57,760 bases of DNA from positions 1 to 57,760 of the forward strand of contig JAMPFJ010000019.1 in NCBI GenBank assembly GCA_023664535.1. Reading direction: 5' to 3'. The number at the start of each line of letters is the position of its first letter. Position 1 is the stretch's first letter. Below are positions 19,026 through 27,724 of the stretch, one piece after another. Under the pieces are notes generated by a model. The model searched no databases and was not told where the DNA came from. It saw only the letters and a program-made list of their open reading frames with translations. Origin of the DNA: Bacteroidales bacterium (GTDB lineage Bacteria > Bacillota > Clostridia > Lachnospirales > Lachnospiraceae). Made by a program: the position numbers and the translations under genes.

Positions 19026-20300
19026 ATGTTTTTGACAACACAGGGAGGTATTTTAGGACCATTTTCCTGGATATTCGGTAAATTACTTGATTTGATTTAT
19101 AATCTGCTGGCAGGTGGAGACGGAATTGCCAATATAGGAATTTGTATTATTCTTTTTACGGTAATTGTAAAATTGATTTTATTTCCGTTAACCTTTCATC
19201 AGCAGAAGTCTTCTAAGATTAACATGGTAATTCAGCCGGAGCTTCAGAAGATTCAGAAAAAATATAAGGATAGGAAGGACCAGGAATCCATGTTAAAGCA
19301 GCAGCAGGAAATTCAGGCTGTTTATGATAAATATGGAACGTCCATGACAAACGGATGTCTTCCTACATTGATTCAGTTTCCGATTATTATGGCATTATAC
19401 CGGGTTATCCAGAATATTCCGGCATATGTAGGACAGGTTAAAAATATGTATTCTCCGATAGCCCAGAGCGTATTGGATAATCAGGGCGGTAAAACGCAGC
19501 AGTTTTTAATTGATTTTGTTAAGGATAACAGCATAAGCGGCGCTTCCTATGCGATAAACCAGTTTAAGGAAGCAGCGGAGGTCGGAGTAAATAATGTTAT
19601 TGACGTACTTTCCAATTTTGGTGTATCTCATCTGAATACTTTACTGGATACGTTAAATTTAACGGGAAATGCAGATTTGACAGCGAATATTGATAAAATT
19701 GACCAGATTCATTCCTTTATTTTAGGAATTAATATTTCTGAAGCTCCGGGATATAAGCTAAGCTGGGCATTGCTGATTCCGATTTCTTCAGCGGTATTTA
19801 ATTATTTATCCATGAAATTAACTTCGGGTAAACAGGAACAGGTGGATGATACTGCTAATACGATGATGAAGAGCATGCAGATTACAATGCCTCTGATGTC
19901 GATTTTTATCTGTATATCTCTACCGGCAGGTATCGGTATTTACTGGTCAATCAGTGCTTTGATTTCCCTGTTGACGCAGCTGGTGGTGAATTTCTATTAT
20001 GACCATGTGGATATGGATACTATTTTGGAAAAACAGATGGAAAAGGCGGCGAAGAAAAAAGCGAAGCGCGGCGGAAAGAAAACCTTTATGGAGCGTATGA
20101 TGGATACCTCTGCGGAAGCGCAGGAGCAGCTGGAAAAACAGCAGGCGATGAAAAAAAATTCTGCGGCTTCTTTAAAAAATTATATTCCTTCCGAAGCGGC
20201 ACAGAAGGCAGTTGAAAATAAACAGAATAAGAAATATAAAGAAGGCAGCATCGGTGCGAAAGCAAATATTATGATGAGTTACAATAAAGATAATAAATAA
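19026..20300 (+). CDS. yidC: Membrane protein insertase YidC/Oxa1 family
   Basis: About 424 aa. The ATG at 19026 or the preceding TTG at 19023 could be used; both fall downstream of AAGGAGG. Hydrophobic segments are at about residues 10-30, 35-60, 120-145, 235-255 and 280-315. The Oxa1 core runs from FTVIVKLILFPLTFHQQKSS through NGCLPTLIQFPIIMALYRVI. A lysine-rich tail (EKAAKKKAKRGGKK...) is typical of ribosome-contacting Gram-positive YidC. There is no lipobox, unlike B. subtilis SpoIIIJ. It inserts membrane proteins with or without SecYEG. jag follows after 13 bases. Confidence 0.95.
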   Translation: MFLTTQGGILGPFSWIFGKLLDLIYNLLAGGDGIANIGICIILFTVIVKLILFPLTFHQQKSSKINMVIQPELQKIQKKYKDRKDQESMLKQQQEIQAVYDKYGTSMTNGCLPTLIQFPIIMALYRVIQNIPAYVGQVKNMYSPIAQSVLDNQGGKTQQFLIDFVKDNSISGASYAINQFKEAAEVGVNNVIDVLSNFGVSHLNTLLDTLNLTGNADLTANIDKIDQIHSFILGINISEAPGYKLSWALLIPISSAVFNYLSMKLTSGKQEQVDDTANTMMKSMQITMPLMSIFICISLPAGIGIYWSISALISLLTQLVVNFYYDHVDMDTILEKQMEKAAKKKAKRGGKKTFMERMMDTSAEAQEQLEKQQAMKKNSAASLKNYIPSEAAQKAVENKQNKKYKEGSIGAKANIMMSYNKDNK

Positions 20301-20313
20301 GGAGGAAAAAATA

Positions 20314-20946
20314 ATGGATTATGTGGAGTTTAAAGGAAAAACGGTAGAAGAGGCAGTTACCGCTGCAACAGTAGAGTTTGGTATAGCCAGTACGGACTTG
20401 GAATATGAAGTAGTTGATAAGGGTTCAGCCGGATTTTTAGGTCTGGGCGCAAAACCGGCAATAATCAAGGCAAAAAAGGCAGAACAGGCAGAAACAATTG
20501 TCGATAAGACAAAGGCTTATCTTGGAAAATTATTTAAAGCAATGGATATTGAAACGGAAGTATCCATCGATTACGATGAAGAGAGTAATAATATGAATAT
20601 CAATCTGGAAGGTCCGGAAATGGGTATTTTGATTGGTAAAAGAGGACAGACCCTGGATGCGTTACAGTATTTAATCAGTCTGTTTGTTAATAAGGAAAAC
20701 GAAACATATATCCGGGTAAAGCTGGATACGGAAAATTACCGTGCAAGAAGAAAGGATACCCTGGAAAATCTGGCAAAGAATATTGCTTTTAAGGTAAGAA
20801 GAAATAAGAGAAGCGTAACGCTTGAGCCAATGAATCCTTATGAGAGAAGAATTATCCATTCTGCTCTTCAAAATGATAAGTATGTGGCTACAAGGAGTGA
20901 AGGAGAAGAGCCTTACCGTAAGGTGGTTGTATATTTGAAAAAATAA
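20314..20946 (+). CDS. jag: RNA-binding protein Jag/KhpB (SpoIIIJ-associated)
   Basis: 210 aa with three domains: Jag-N (residues ~1-50, FKGKTVEEAVTAATVEFG), a KH domain (~75-150, GPEMGILIGKRGQTLDALQYL) and a C-terminal R3H domain (~150-208, MNPYERRIIHSALQND). It binds RNA and associates with KhpA and the YidC environment. It is translationally linked to yidC (GGAGG 10 bases upstream). A strong hairpin follows it. Confidence 0.95.
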   Translation: MDYVEFKGKTVEEAVTAATVEFGIASTDLEYEVVDKGSAGFLGLGAKPAIIKAKKAEQAETIVDKTKAYLGKLFKAMDIETEVSIDYDEESNNMNINLEGPEMGILIGKRGQTLDALQYLISLFVNKENETYIRVKLDTENYRARRKDTLENLAKNIAFKVRRNKRSVTLEPMNPYERRIIHSALQNDKYVATRSEGEEPYRKVVVYLKK

Positions 20947-20962
20947 TTTTGGTAAGAAAAGG

Positions 20963-21004
20963 CGCTCCGTGAATAAAGAACCGGTTTATTCACGGAGTTT
21001 TTTC
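20963..21004 (+). terminator. Terminator after jag
   Basis: CTCCGTGAATAAA (20965-20977) pairs perfectly with TTTATTCACGGAG (20985-20997) around a 7-base loop, followed by TTTTTT. It ends the rpmH-jag unit; mnmE starts 30 bases on, with read-through or an unseen promoter needed for its expression. Confidence 0.93.
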
Positions 21005-21033
21005 AATTTGTTTCGGGAAAAGGAGAACAGGAA

Positions 21034-22416
21034 ATGATAAAGCTTTCGGATACTATTGCGGCGGTGGCAACCGGAATGAATCAGGGAGGAATCGGGGTAA
21101 TCCGGATAAGCGGCAAGGATGCCGTTAAAGTGGCAGACTCTGTTTTTACTCCAAAGAAAAAGGGAAAGGAAATCAGAAATCTTTCTTCCTATACGGCTGC
21201 CTATGGAAATATTAAGGATTCTGAAACGCTTGTTGATGAGGTAATTGTTTTAGTGATGAAAGCGCCTTATACTTATACGAGGGAAGACGTAGTGGAAATT
21301 GACTGTCATGGCGGAGCGCAGGTGATGGAACAAATTCTTCATTTGCTGTTAAAAAACGGAGCGAGGCTGGCAGAACCGGGAGAGTTTACAAAACGTGCTT
21401 TTTTAAATGGAAGAATAGATTTGTCTCAGGCGGAATCGGTTATGGATTTGATTTCTGCGAAAAGTGATTTGGCAGCAAAAACCGCATTATCCCAATTAAA
21501 GGGAAATTTAAAAGAAAAAGTCCAAAAAATGAGACAACAGTTAATCCATCATATCGCATATATTGAATCGGCATTAGATGATTCGGAAAATTACAGTCTG
21601 GATGGGTTTAGTGAAGCACTGGATGATTTTCTTACTCAGCTGGAAGAAGAAACGGTGCATTTGATTGAAACGGCAGAAGACGGAAAAATAATGAAGGAGG
21701 GAATACGTACAGTTATTTCAGGAAAGCCAAATGCAGGAAAATCTTCGGTATTAAATGTATTGATGGGAAAGGAACGCGCCATTGTGACGGAGATAGCCGG
21801 AACCACAAGAGATACCCTGGAGGAATTTATTTCTATTAATGGGATTCCTTTGAATATTGTGGATACGGCAGGTATTCGGAATACAGAGGATATTGTGGAA
21901 AAAATCGGCGTAGATAAATCGGTGGAAGCTATGGAAGAAGCAGATTTGATTTTATTTGTCGTGGATACCTCGGTTCCCCTTGATGAAAATGATATCCGGA
22001 TAATGGAAAAAATTAAGGATAAACAGGTAATTGTTTTACAAAATAAATCGGATTTAAAAAATGTGGTAACGGCTGAGGAAATAAAGAAATACCTCGAAAA
22101 GCCGCTGGTGGATATCAGTGCAAAGGAAAAGACAGGATTTGAAGAGTTTTACCAATTATTAAAAAATATGTTTTTTCATGGTTCCCTGTCCTATAATGAT
22201 GAGGTATATATTACCAACCTGCGGCATAAGGAGGCATTGGAAAAATCACTGGAAGGTATCAGGCTGGTGAGAAGGAGTATAGCGGAGGGTATGCCGGAGG
22301 ATTTTTATTCCATTGATTTAATGGAAGCTTATGAAAGGCTTGGGGATATTATCGGTGAATCGGTGGAGGATGATTTAGTGGATACCATTTTCAGAGAATT
22401 TTGTATGGGGAAATAA
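21034..22416 (+). CDS. mnmE: tRNA modification GTPase MnmE
   Basis: 460 aa. The N-terminal tetrahydrofolate-binding domain ([22 protein letters not shown]) precedes a helical domain holding the G domain: Walker [10 protein letters not shown] near residue 231, switch [13 protein letters not shown] and NKSD. The C-terminus ends FREFCMGK, the C-x-G-K motif needed for catalysis. With MnmG it installs the 5-carboxymethylaminomethyl group at U34 of certain tRNAs. The ATG follows AAAGGAGAACAGGAA. mnmG starts 29 bases downstream. Confidence 0.97.
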   Translation: MIKLSDTIAAVATGMNQGGIGVIRISGKDAVKVADSVFTPKKKGKEIRNLSSYTAAYGNIKDSETLVDEVIVLVMKAPYTYTREDVVEIDCHGGAQVMEQILHLLLKNGARLAEPGEFTKRAFLNGRIDLSQAESVMDLISAKSDLAAKTALSQLKGNLKEKVQKMRQQLIHHIAYIESALDDSENYSLDGFSEALDDFLTQLEEETVHLIETAEDGKIMKEGIRTVISGKPNAGKSSVLNVLMGKERAIVTEIAGTTRDTLEEFISINGIPLNIVDTAGIRNTEDIVEKIGVDKSVEAMEEADLILFVVDTSVPLDENDIRIMEKIKDKQVIVLQNKSDLKNVVTAEEIKKYLEKPLVDISAKEKTGFEEFYQLLKNMFFHGSLSYNDEVYITNLRHKEALEKSLEGIRLVRRSIAEGMPEDFYSIDLMEAYERLGDIIGESVEDDLVDTIFREFCMGK

Positions 22417-22445
22417 AGGAAAATTACCATTTGGAGGCGGAAAAC

Positions 22446-24368
22446 ATGAATACAATAGAGGAAGCTTACGATGCAGTAGTGGTTGGCGCCGGACATGCCG
22501 GCTGTGAAGCAGCTTTGGCATTGGCAAGGCTTGGACAGGAAACCATTATATTTACGGTAAGTATGGACAGCGTGGCAATGATGCCGTGTAATCCGAATAT
22601 CGGCGGTTCTTCTAAGGGGCATCTGGTAAAAGAGGTGGATGCCCTTGGCGGAGAGATGGGTAAAAATATTGATAAGACCTATATTCAGTCAAAAATGCTG
22701 AATAAATCAAAAGGACCGGCGGTACATTCCCTCCGCGCCCAGGCAGATAAGGCAGAATATACCAGGCAGATGCGGATGATAATGGAAAATACAGAGCATT
22801 TAACCCTCCGTCAGGCGGAGGTGACAGAGTTATTGTTTGAGGATTCCGAAGCACGGAAGAAAATAAAAGGTGTCCGCACCAAATCCGGCGCCCTTTATTA
22901 TGCAAAATGTGTTATTCTTTGTACCGGAGTATATTTAAATGCCAAATGCATTTATGGAGATGTGGTAAACCATACCGGACCGAACGGATTATCCTCCGCT
23001 GTATATTTATCGGAGTCCATGTTAAATGCAGGAATACCGCTGCGCCGTTTTAAGACGGGAACGCCTGCAAGGATTGATAAGAGGAGTATTGATTTTTCTA
23101 AAATGGAGGAACAAAAGGGAGATGAGCAGATTGTTCCCTTTTCTTTTACCAATACTGAAGAAGAGATTAAACGGGAACAGGTTAGCTGCTGGCTTACCTA
23201 CACAAATGAAGAAACCCATAGGATTATAAAAAGTAATATTGACCGTTCACCGTTATTTTCCGGGGCTATTGAGGGAACGGGACCAAGATATTGTCCTTCC
23301 ATAGAGGATAAGGTGATGAAATTTGCCGACAAAAACCGCCATCAGGTATTCGTAGAGCCGGAGGGTGAATTTACCAATGAGATGTACATCGGGGGAATGA
23401 GCTCGTCCTTACCGGAGGATGTGCAGTATGCGATGTACCGGAGTGTACCGGGATTGGAGCGTGCAAAGATTGTAAGAAATGCATATGCAATAGAGTATGA
23501 TTGTATCAGCGCTTTACTGCTGAAACCGTCTCTGGAATTTAAGGAGGCAGAGGGGTTATTCAGCGCCGGACAGATGAATGGAAGTTCGGGTTATGAGGAA
23601 GCGGCGGCCCAGGGTTTAATGGCGGGAATCAATGCGGCGAGGAAGCTTACGGGAAAAGAGCCGGTAATACTGGACCGTTCCCAGGCATATATCGGGGTAC
23701 TGATTGACGATTTGGTGACAAAGGAAACGAAGGAGCCTTATCGGATGATGACCTCCCGTGCAGAATACCGCTTATTGTTAAGACAGGATAATGCGGATTT
23801 GCGGCTTACGGAAATCGGATACAAAATTGGTTTGATTGACGAGGAAAGATATCAGCATTTTTGTAAAAAGAGAGAACTGATTGAAAGGGAAGTGGCGAGA
23901 TTATCCGGGACTATGGTAGGAGCTAATAAAACGGTACAGGCATTTTTGGAGGAAAAGGGAAGTACTGCCTTAAAAACGGCGGTATCCTTAGCGGATTTAA
24001 TTAAACGCCCGGAGCTTAGCTATGAATCCGTTGAACCTTTGGACGGAGAGAGAAAAGAGCTTTATCAATCTTCCCTTTACCGGGATAATCTTTCAAGGGA
24101 AGTGACGGAACAGATTAACATTGAATTAAAATATGACGGATATATTAAGCGTCAGCGTTCGCAGGTGGAGCATTTTAAAAAACTGGAGAAAAGACGGATT
24201 CCTGTGGATATCGATTATGATGATGTGCATAACTTAAGGAAAGAGGCAAGGCAGAAGTTAAAGGAGATTCAACCGGAAAATATCGGGCAGGCGTCCAGAA
24301 TATCGGGAGTATCGCCGGCAGATATTTCGGTACTGATGATTTATCTGAACAGCCGGGCTGCGGAATAA
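22446..24368 (+). CDS. mnmG: tRNA uridine-5-carboxymethylaminomethyl modification enzyme MnmG
   Basis: 640 aa; the ATG at 22446 is preceded by GGAGGCGGAAAAC. The N-terminal FAD-binding Rossmann motif is [19 protein letters not shown]. The family signature [20 protein letters not shown] and the catalytic-site cysteine context ([14 protein letters not shown]) are present. The C-terminal helical domain binds MnmE ([15 protein letters not shown]). It forms the MnmE-MnmG heterotetramer with the product of the gene 29 bases upstream. A foldback-element arm begins directly after its stop codon. Confidence 0.97.
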   Translation: MNTIEEAYDAVVVGAGHAGCEAALALARLGQETIIFTVSMDSVAMMPCNPNIGGSSKGHLVKEVDALGGEMGKNIDKTYIQSKMLNKSKGPAVHSLRAQADKAEYTRQMRMIMENTEHLTLRQAEVTELLFEDSEARKKIKGVRTKSGALYYAKCVILCTGVYLNAKCIYGDVVNHTGPNGLSSAVYLSESMLNAGIPLRRFKTGTPARIDKRSIDFSKMEEQKGDEQIVPFSFTNTEEEIKREQVSCWLTYTNEETHRIIKSNIDRSPLFSGAIEGTGPRYCPSIEDKVMKFADKNRHQVFVEPEGEFTNEMYIGGMSSSLPEDVQYAMYRSVPGLERAKIVRNAYAIEYDCISALLLKPSLEFKEAEGLFSAGQMNGSSGYEEAAAQGLMAGINAARKLTGKEPVILDRSQAYIGVLIDDLVTKETKEPYRMMTSRAEYRLLLRQDNADLRLTEIGYKIGLIDEERYQHFCKKRELIEREVARLSGTMVGANKTVQAFLEEKGSTALKTAVSLADLIKRPELSYESVEPLDGERKELYQSSLYRDNLSREVTEQINIELKYDGYIKRQRSQVEHFKKLEKRRIPVDIDYDDVHNLRKEARQKLKEIQPENIGQASRISGVSPADISVLMIYLNSRAAE

Positions 24369-24370
24369 GC

Positions 24371-24445
24371 CATAGCTGCTTATGATATTGTTTATATGAT
24401 ACAACTGGGTTTTGAAAATAAGGAGCTTCGCAATTATCTGTTAGG
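24371..24445 (+). repeat. Solo right arm of the foldback element family (after mnmG)
   Basis: From GCTGCTTATGATATTG to CGCAATTATCTGTTAGG this segment aligns without gaps to the right arm of the full element at 55670-55733. The left arm and centre are absent. It starts three bases after the mnmG stop and keeps an open frame reading AYDIVYMIQLGFENKELR, ending at a TAA. It separates mnmG from the GNAT gene. Confidence 0.75.
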
Positions 24446-24481
24446 AGGATAAAAATAGAAAAAAAGGAGTATGGAATAGAT

Positions 24482-24952
24482 ATGAATATTCGTAGAGCGG
24501 AAGAAAAGGATATGGACGGAATCAATAATCTGCTCTGCCAGGTGTTAATGGTACATCATTACGGCAGACCGGATTTATTTAAAGGGAACGTAAAAAAATA
24601 TACGGATGAGGAATTACTGGAAATCATAAAGGATGATGAGAGACCGATATTTGTCGGAGTGGATGAAAAGGAACAGGTTCTTGGCTATGCCTTTTGCGTA
24701 TTTCAACAGCATAAGGAGGATAATATTTTAACGGATATCCGGACATTGTATATTGACGATTTGTGCGTAGATGAAAGGATAAGGGGACAGCATATCGGAA
24801 AACAGTTATATGAGTATGTTCTTTCCTTTGCAAAAAAGGAGGGGTGTTATAATTTAACCCTTAATGTATGGTCATGTAATGAAGGTGCGAAGCGGTTTTA
24901 TGAGGCATGTGGACTTGTTCCCCAAAAAATTGGTATGGAGAAGATTTTATAA
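24482..24952 (+). CDS. GNAT family N-acetyltransferase
   Basis: 156 aa. It has the GNAT fold: an N-terminal MNIRRAEEKDMDGINNLL, the strand-turn IDDLCVDERIRGQHIGKQLYEYV with the acetyl-CoA-binding motif (R-x-x-x-I-G-x-x-L), and the terminal NVWSCNEGAKRFYEACGLVPQKIGMEK. Cytoplasmic. The substrate cannot be inferred; it is not RimI by sequence. It ends 11 bases before rsmG and shares its transcript. The ATG follows GGAGTATGGAATAGAT. Confidence 0.88.
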   Translation: MNIRRAEEKDMDGINNLLCQVLMVHHYGRPDLFKGNVKKYTDEELLEIIKDDERPIFVGVDEKEQVLGYAFCVFQQHKEDNILTDIRTLYIDDLCVDERIRGQHIGKQLYEYVLSFAKKEGCYNLTLNVWSCNEGAKRFYEACGLVPQKIGMEKIL

Positions 24953-24963
24953 GGAGAGACAGG

Positions 24964-25692
24964 ATGAACCGGCTAAAAGAAAAAGCAGTTAAATTAAATG
25001 TAGAATTATCGGAGAAACAGATTAAGCAGTTTCAGATTTATTATGCGATGTTGACAGAAACCAATAAGGTGATGAATCTGACTGCAATTACAGAGAAGGA
25101 GGAAGTGATTACCAAGCATTTCCTGGATTCTCTTGCTCTTTTCAAGGTCTGTCCGGATATCGGTGAAGAAAAGAAAGAAATGACGGTGTTGGATTTAGGT
25201 ACGGGAGCGGGCTTTCCAGGTATTCCCCTTAAGCTTGCATTTCCACAGTTGAAGGTCACGTTGATGGATTCTTTAAATAAACGGGTAAAATTTTTACAGT
25301 CTGTAATTGATGAATTGGGATTATCCGATATAGAGGCTGTTCACGGAAGGGCAGAGGAAGCGGCAAAAAATCCGCTCTATCGGGAAAGATTTGATTTATG
25401 TGTAAGCAGGGCAGTAGCAAATTTATCTACCCTCAGCGAGTACTGCCTCCCCTTTGTAAAAGTCGGCGGTAAGTTTATTTCCTATAAGGCGGCGGAAATA
25501 GAGGATGAGGTAAAGGATGCGGGAAAGGCAATAGCTGTTCTCGGCGGAAAACTGGCTGTGGTTGAAAAACTGGTTCTGCCGGAATCGGATATTGAACGCT
25601 CATTTGTGTTTATTGAGAAAAAGAAATGTACACCAAAAGCGTATCCGAGAAAAGCCGGCATGGCAAGTAAAGAGCCGATACGAAGCCGGTAA
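24964..25692 (+). CDS. rsmG: 16S rRNA (guanine-527-N7)-methyltransferase RsmG
   Basis: 242 aa Rossmann methyltransferase. The SAM motif I is VLDLGTGAGFPGIPLKL. The N-terminal MNLTAITEKEEVITKHFLDSL and the RAVANLSTLSEYCLPFVKVGG segment are characteristic of RsmG (GidB). It methylates G527 of 16S rRNA; loss gives low-level streptomycin resistance in other bacteria. The ATG follows GGAGAGACAGG. It is the last gene of the conserved rightward cluster; in B. subtilis noc and the soj-spo0J pair follow here, but in this genome they lie 10 kb further on in opposite orientation. Confidence 0.96.
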   Translation: MNRLKEKAVKLNVELSEKQIKQFQIYYAMLTETNKVMNLTAITEKEEVITKHFLDSLALFKVCPDIGEEKKEMTVLDLGTGAGFPGIPLKLAFPQLKVTLMDSLNKRVKFLQSVIDELGLSDIEAVHGRAEEAAKNPLYRERFDLCVSRAVANLSTLSEYCLPFVKVGGKFISYKAAEIEDEVKDAGKAIAVLGGKLAVVEKLVLPESDIERSFVFIEKKKCTPKAYPRKAGMASKEPIRSR

Positions 25693-25725
25693 GAAAAGGG
25701 GTAAACAGGGTCTTTATTCTAAATG

Positions 25726-25770
25726 ACGGGTGAAAGTCTAAAAAAATAGTCTTTCACCCTTGCTTTATTT
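25726..25770 (+). terminator. Terminator after rsmG
   Basis: GGGTGAAAG (25728-25736) and CTTTCACCC (25751-25759) form a 9-bp stem, followed by TTGCTTTATTT. The T-run is imperfect but the position, 35 bases past rsmG, fits. Confidence 0.75.
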
Positions 25771-25841
25771 GTACGGATTGTCTGTTAACTTATTGTAAAA
25801 CGACAGACCATATAGTTGAAAATGATAAATGAATAACAGTG

Positions 25842-25870
25842 TTGACAGTTTAACTATTAAGATGTATAAT
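25842..25870 (+). promoter_or_regulatory. Consensus sigma-A promoter of the secreted-protein/ABC locus
   Basis: -35 TTGACA (25842-25847), exactly 17 bases, -10 TATAAT (25865-25870). Both hexamers are perfect. Transcription should begin near 25877, giving a leader of about 120 bases before the ATG at 25999. Confidence 0.92.
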
Positions 25871-25876
25871 AACTAC

Positions 25877-25998
25877 ATCGTTCGATATATTTTGTATGTG
25901 CCACATACTTTTTGTTGGAAAATTTCAATCATGAAATGATTAATATTGATTGAAGGGGTTTTAGGTAAAAAATGTAGCAAAAAGTTAGGAGGTCAGAA
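25877..25998 (+). promoter_or_regulatory. Structured 5' leader with possible attenuator
   Basis: The leader contains GTATGTG-C-CACATAC (25894-25908) followed at once by TTTTTGTT, a small terminator-like hairpin ~20 bases after the predicted start. A second palindromic region (25923-25955) can pair TTCAATCA with TGATTGAA, or AATCAT with ATGATT. The ribosome site AGGAGG lies at 25987-25992. No known riboswitch class was recognised. Confidence 0.45.
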
Positions 25999-26400
25999 AT
26001 GAGATTAGATATTAAAAGAAAGCTGATGTTAGCAGGAATGGTGTTATTTATGAGTGTAGCAGCAATTACTTCACAGGCTGCATCCAGTGCGAATTTTTCA
26101 ACAGGTGATGATTTAATTAAAGCATATGGAAACGGTAATATTAATTCGGCAGTCTTTACCTATGGAGGTTTCCGCACAGGTTCATATGATAATAAGTATG
26201 CAGTGGCAAGAATGTTTGTAGATAGAGCCTGGTATGCAAAAAGTTATGAAAACGGTAGGAAATTAGAACGTACTTCATTTAGTAGACAGCGTAATGCGGC
26301 AAAAAAAGATGAAGAGGGAATAAGATTAATACTTAGAACATATGATTCAAACGGTACAAAGCAAAGGTCTATAAGTTCACGTGTAATTCGTTGCAGATAA
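25999..26400 (+). CDS. Small secreted protein of unknown family
   Basis: 133 aa. Signal peptide: MRLDIKRK, hydrophobic LMLAGMVLFMSVAAIT, cleavage likely after SQA or QAAS near residue 29. The mature ~104-residue chain is basic (pI clearly high by composition), Tyr/Arg/Asn/Ser-rich, and has a single cysteine at the second-last position but one. It ends RVIRCR, an unusual location for a lone Cys. A GNGNINS...YGGFRTGSYDN segment is glycine-rich. I recognise no family. It has a perfect promoter, a leader and its own terminator, so it should be abundant relative to the export genes that follow 76 bases later. Possible roles: a substrate or signal of the adjacent ABC system, a bacteriocin-like peptide or a surface protein. 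All are inference. Confidence 0.75.
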   Translation: MRLDIKRKLMLAGMVLFMSVAAITSQAASSANFSTGDDLIKAYGNGNINSAVFTYGGFRTGSYDNKYAVARMFVDRAWYAKSYENGRKLERTSFSRQRNAAKKDEEGIRLILRTYDSNGTKQRSISSRVIRCR

Positions 26401-26408
26401 CATTTAAT

Positions 26409-26455
26409 GAGGCTGTCGCAATAAAAAATGGTATTTTTTGCGACAGCCTTTATTA
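26409..26455 (+). terminator. Terminator between secreted protein and ABC genes
   Basis: AGGCTGTCGCAA (26410-26421) pairs with TTGCGACAGCCT (26438-26449); the A6/T6 loop flanks extend the stem, and TTATT follows. A strong hairpin; no new promoter is seen before 26477, so the ABC genes are probably expressed by read-through at a lower level. Confidence 0.88.
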
Positions 26456-26476
26456 CTGAAAGGAACAGGAAAGAAC

Positions 26477-27715
26477 ATGAAGTTAAAAATGATTTATAAA
26501 TATGCAGCCGATAGAACGGTACGCAGATTAATTCGCTATGTCATGACGATTGCTCTTTCTATGGTGATGTTTCTATTGTTGTTGGTATCCCTGTTTGCAT
26601 GGAAATATATCAGACGGGAACGGACTGCCTGCAATCATTGTCTGAACGGAGGGATAAAACAAGCAGGAATGCTTTTTTTTGAGGAATATACGGAAGAATT
26701 TTTAGAGGATGTTTTGAATTTGGATGAGGTAACAGGAGTTACCAGCGGTGACGTCTATCAGCCGACAGTAGATATGATAGAAGAATTGGGAAGACAGCAG
26801 GAAAAATCAGATCCTGAATACGTGAAACGGCAAAACGGTGTACCGTGGTTCTATATGAGTTCCACCGGAGTGGATGTGTGTCATTTGAATTTAAGCGACG
26901 GTAAACCGCCGGAAGAGTGGAATTTAGCTAAAGACGAAAGCTTGATTTATCTGGGGGCAAATTTTAAAAATATTCCTGTTGGTACAAGGTATGATTGTGA
27001 ATTTGAAGAAACCACCTATGTTGTGGGAGGAATATTGGAGAAAGAAACCTGCTGGATTCGTGATGATGTATATATTTTTGAATCGATAACGGATACCCGG
27101 TATGTAGAAAATCTGGATAATATGGTGGTATATATATGTCCTTCTCTTATCAGTCTGCGATGTACATATACGGTTAAAGACGGATACAGCCTGGAGGAAG
27201 CGGAGCAGAAGATACTGCAATTAGCAAAAAAGCATAGAGCAAAGATTAAGACTGCCAGACTGGAGGATGTGATAGATGAAAATGAATATCAATATTCTCA
27301 TCTATTAAAAGCCATCAGGACAATGACATGGATAATTATGATAACGGCATTAGTTATTTTGGAACGTGTACAGTTTTCGGAAATGATTAGCGATACGGAA
27401 TATTTTGGAATTTTTTATGCAAACGGAGCATCCACGAGGGATTTGGCGTTCATTTTGGTGGGAGAAAATCTGCTTAAGGTTGCAGTATCGTATTTATTGG
27501 CGGGAGTTACCGGATATTTTGTACTGCTGAGCACCTGGAAAATTTTTCAGCCGGGAATAGATAATTGGAGAAATGTGAAATCAATCTATTTTGAACAGGC
27601 AATGTTACCGGCATTTCTGATTGGTCTGTTAATTGTTGGGCTGGCAACGCTGAAACCGATTTTGTGGATAAGGAAAAAGAGTCCGGTGGAATTAATTCAG
27701 GAATATAGGGTATAG
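26477..27715 (+). CDS. FtsX/MacB-like ABC permease subunit (first)
   Basis: 412 aa from the ATG at 26477 (AGGAACAGGAAAGAAC upstream). Topology is of the FtsX type: one N-terminal transmembrane helix (~20-44), a large extracytoplasmic domain (~45-280), then three helices (~283-303, ~343-363, ~383-403) ending in KKSPVELIQEYRV. FtsX and MacB permeases usually end their last helix in a similar P-x-E-L/A-I motif. The extracytoplasmic domain contains several cysteines (CNHC, VDVCHL, YDCEF, ETCWI, YICPS, LRCTY), unusual for such a permease and suggestive of disulfides. It pairs with a second, different permease 9 bases downstream and an ATPase after that. Probably part of an exporter or mechanotransmission complex, not an importer. 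Confidence 0.8.
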   Translation: MKLKMIYKYAADRTVRRLIRYVMTIALSMVMFLLLLVSLFAWKYIRRERTACNHCLNGGIKQAGMLFFEEYTEEFLEDVLNLDEVTGVTSGDVYQPTVDMIEELGRQQEKSDPEYVKRQNGVPWFYMSSTGVDVCHLNLSDGKPPEEWNLAKDESLIYLGANFKNIPVGTRYDCEFEETTYVVGGILEKETCWIRDDVYIFESITDTRYVENLDNMVVYICPSLISLRCTYTVKDGYSLEEAEQKILQLAKKHRAKIKTARLEDVIDENEYQYSHLLKAIRTMTWIIMITALVILERVQFSEMISDTEYFGIFYANGASTRDLAFILVGENLLKVAVSYLLAGVTGYFVLLSTWKIFQPGIDNWRNVKSIYFEQAMLPAFLIGLLIVGLATLKPILWIRKKSPVELIQEYRV

Positions 27716-27724
27716 GGAGAAAAA

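Noticed and set aside
22401..22445. N-terminal extension of MnmG overlapping mnmE.
   Set aside because: The GGAGG-preceded ATG at 22446 starts exactly at the FAD-binding domain as in homologues.
25999..26400. Small secreted protein considered as lactococcin-972-type bacteriocin with its 7-TM immunity transporter.
   Set aside because: The lactococcin 972 family motif is not visible, and the neighbouring permeases are two 4-TM FtsX-type proteins rather than the single large membrane protein of that system. Bacteriocin role is kept only as a possibility.
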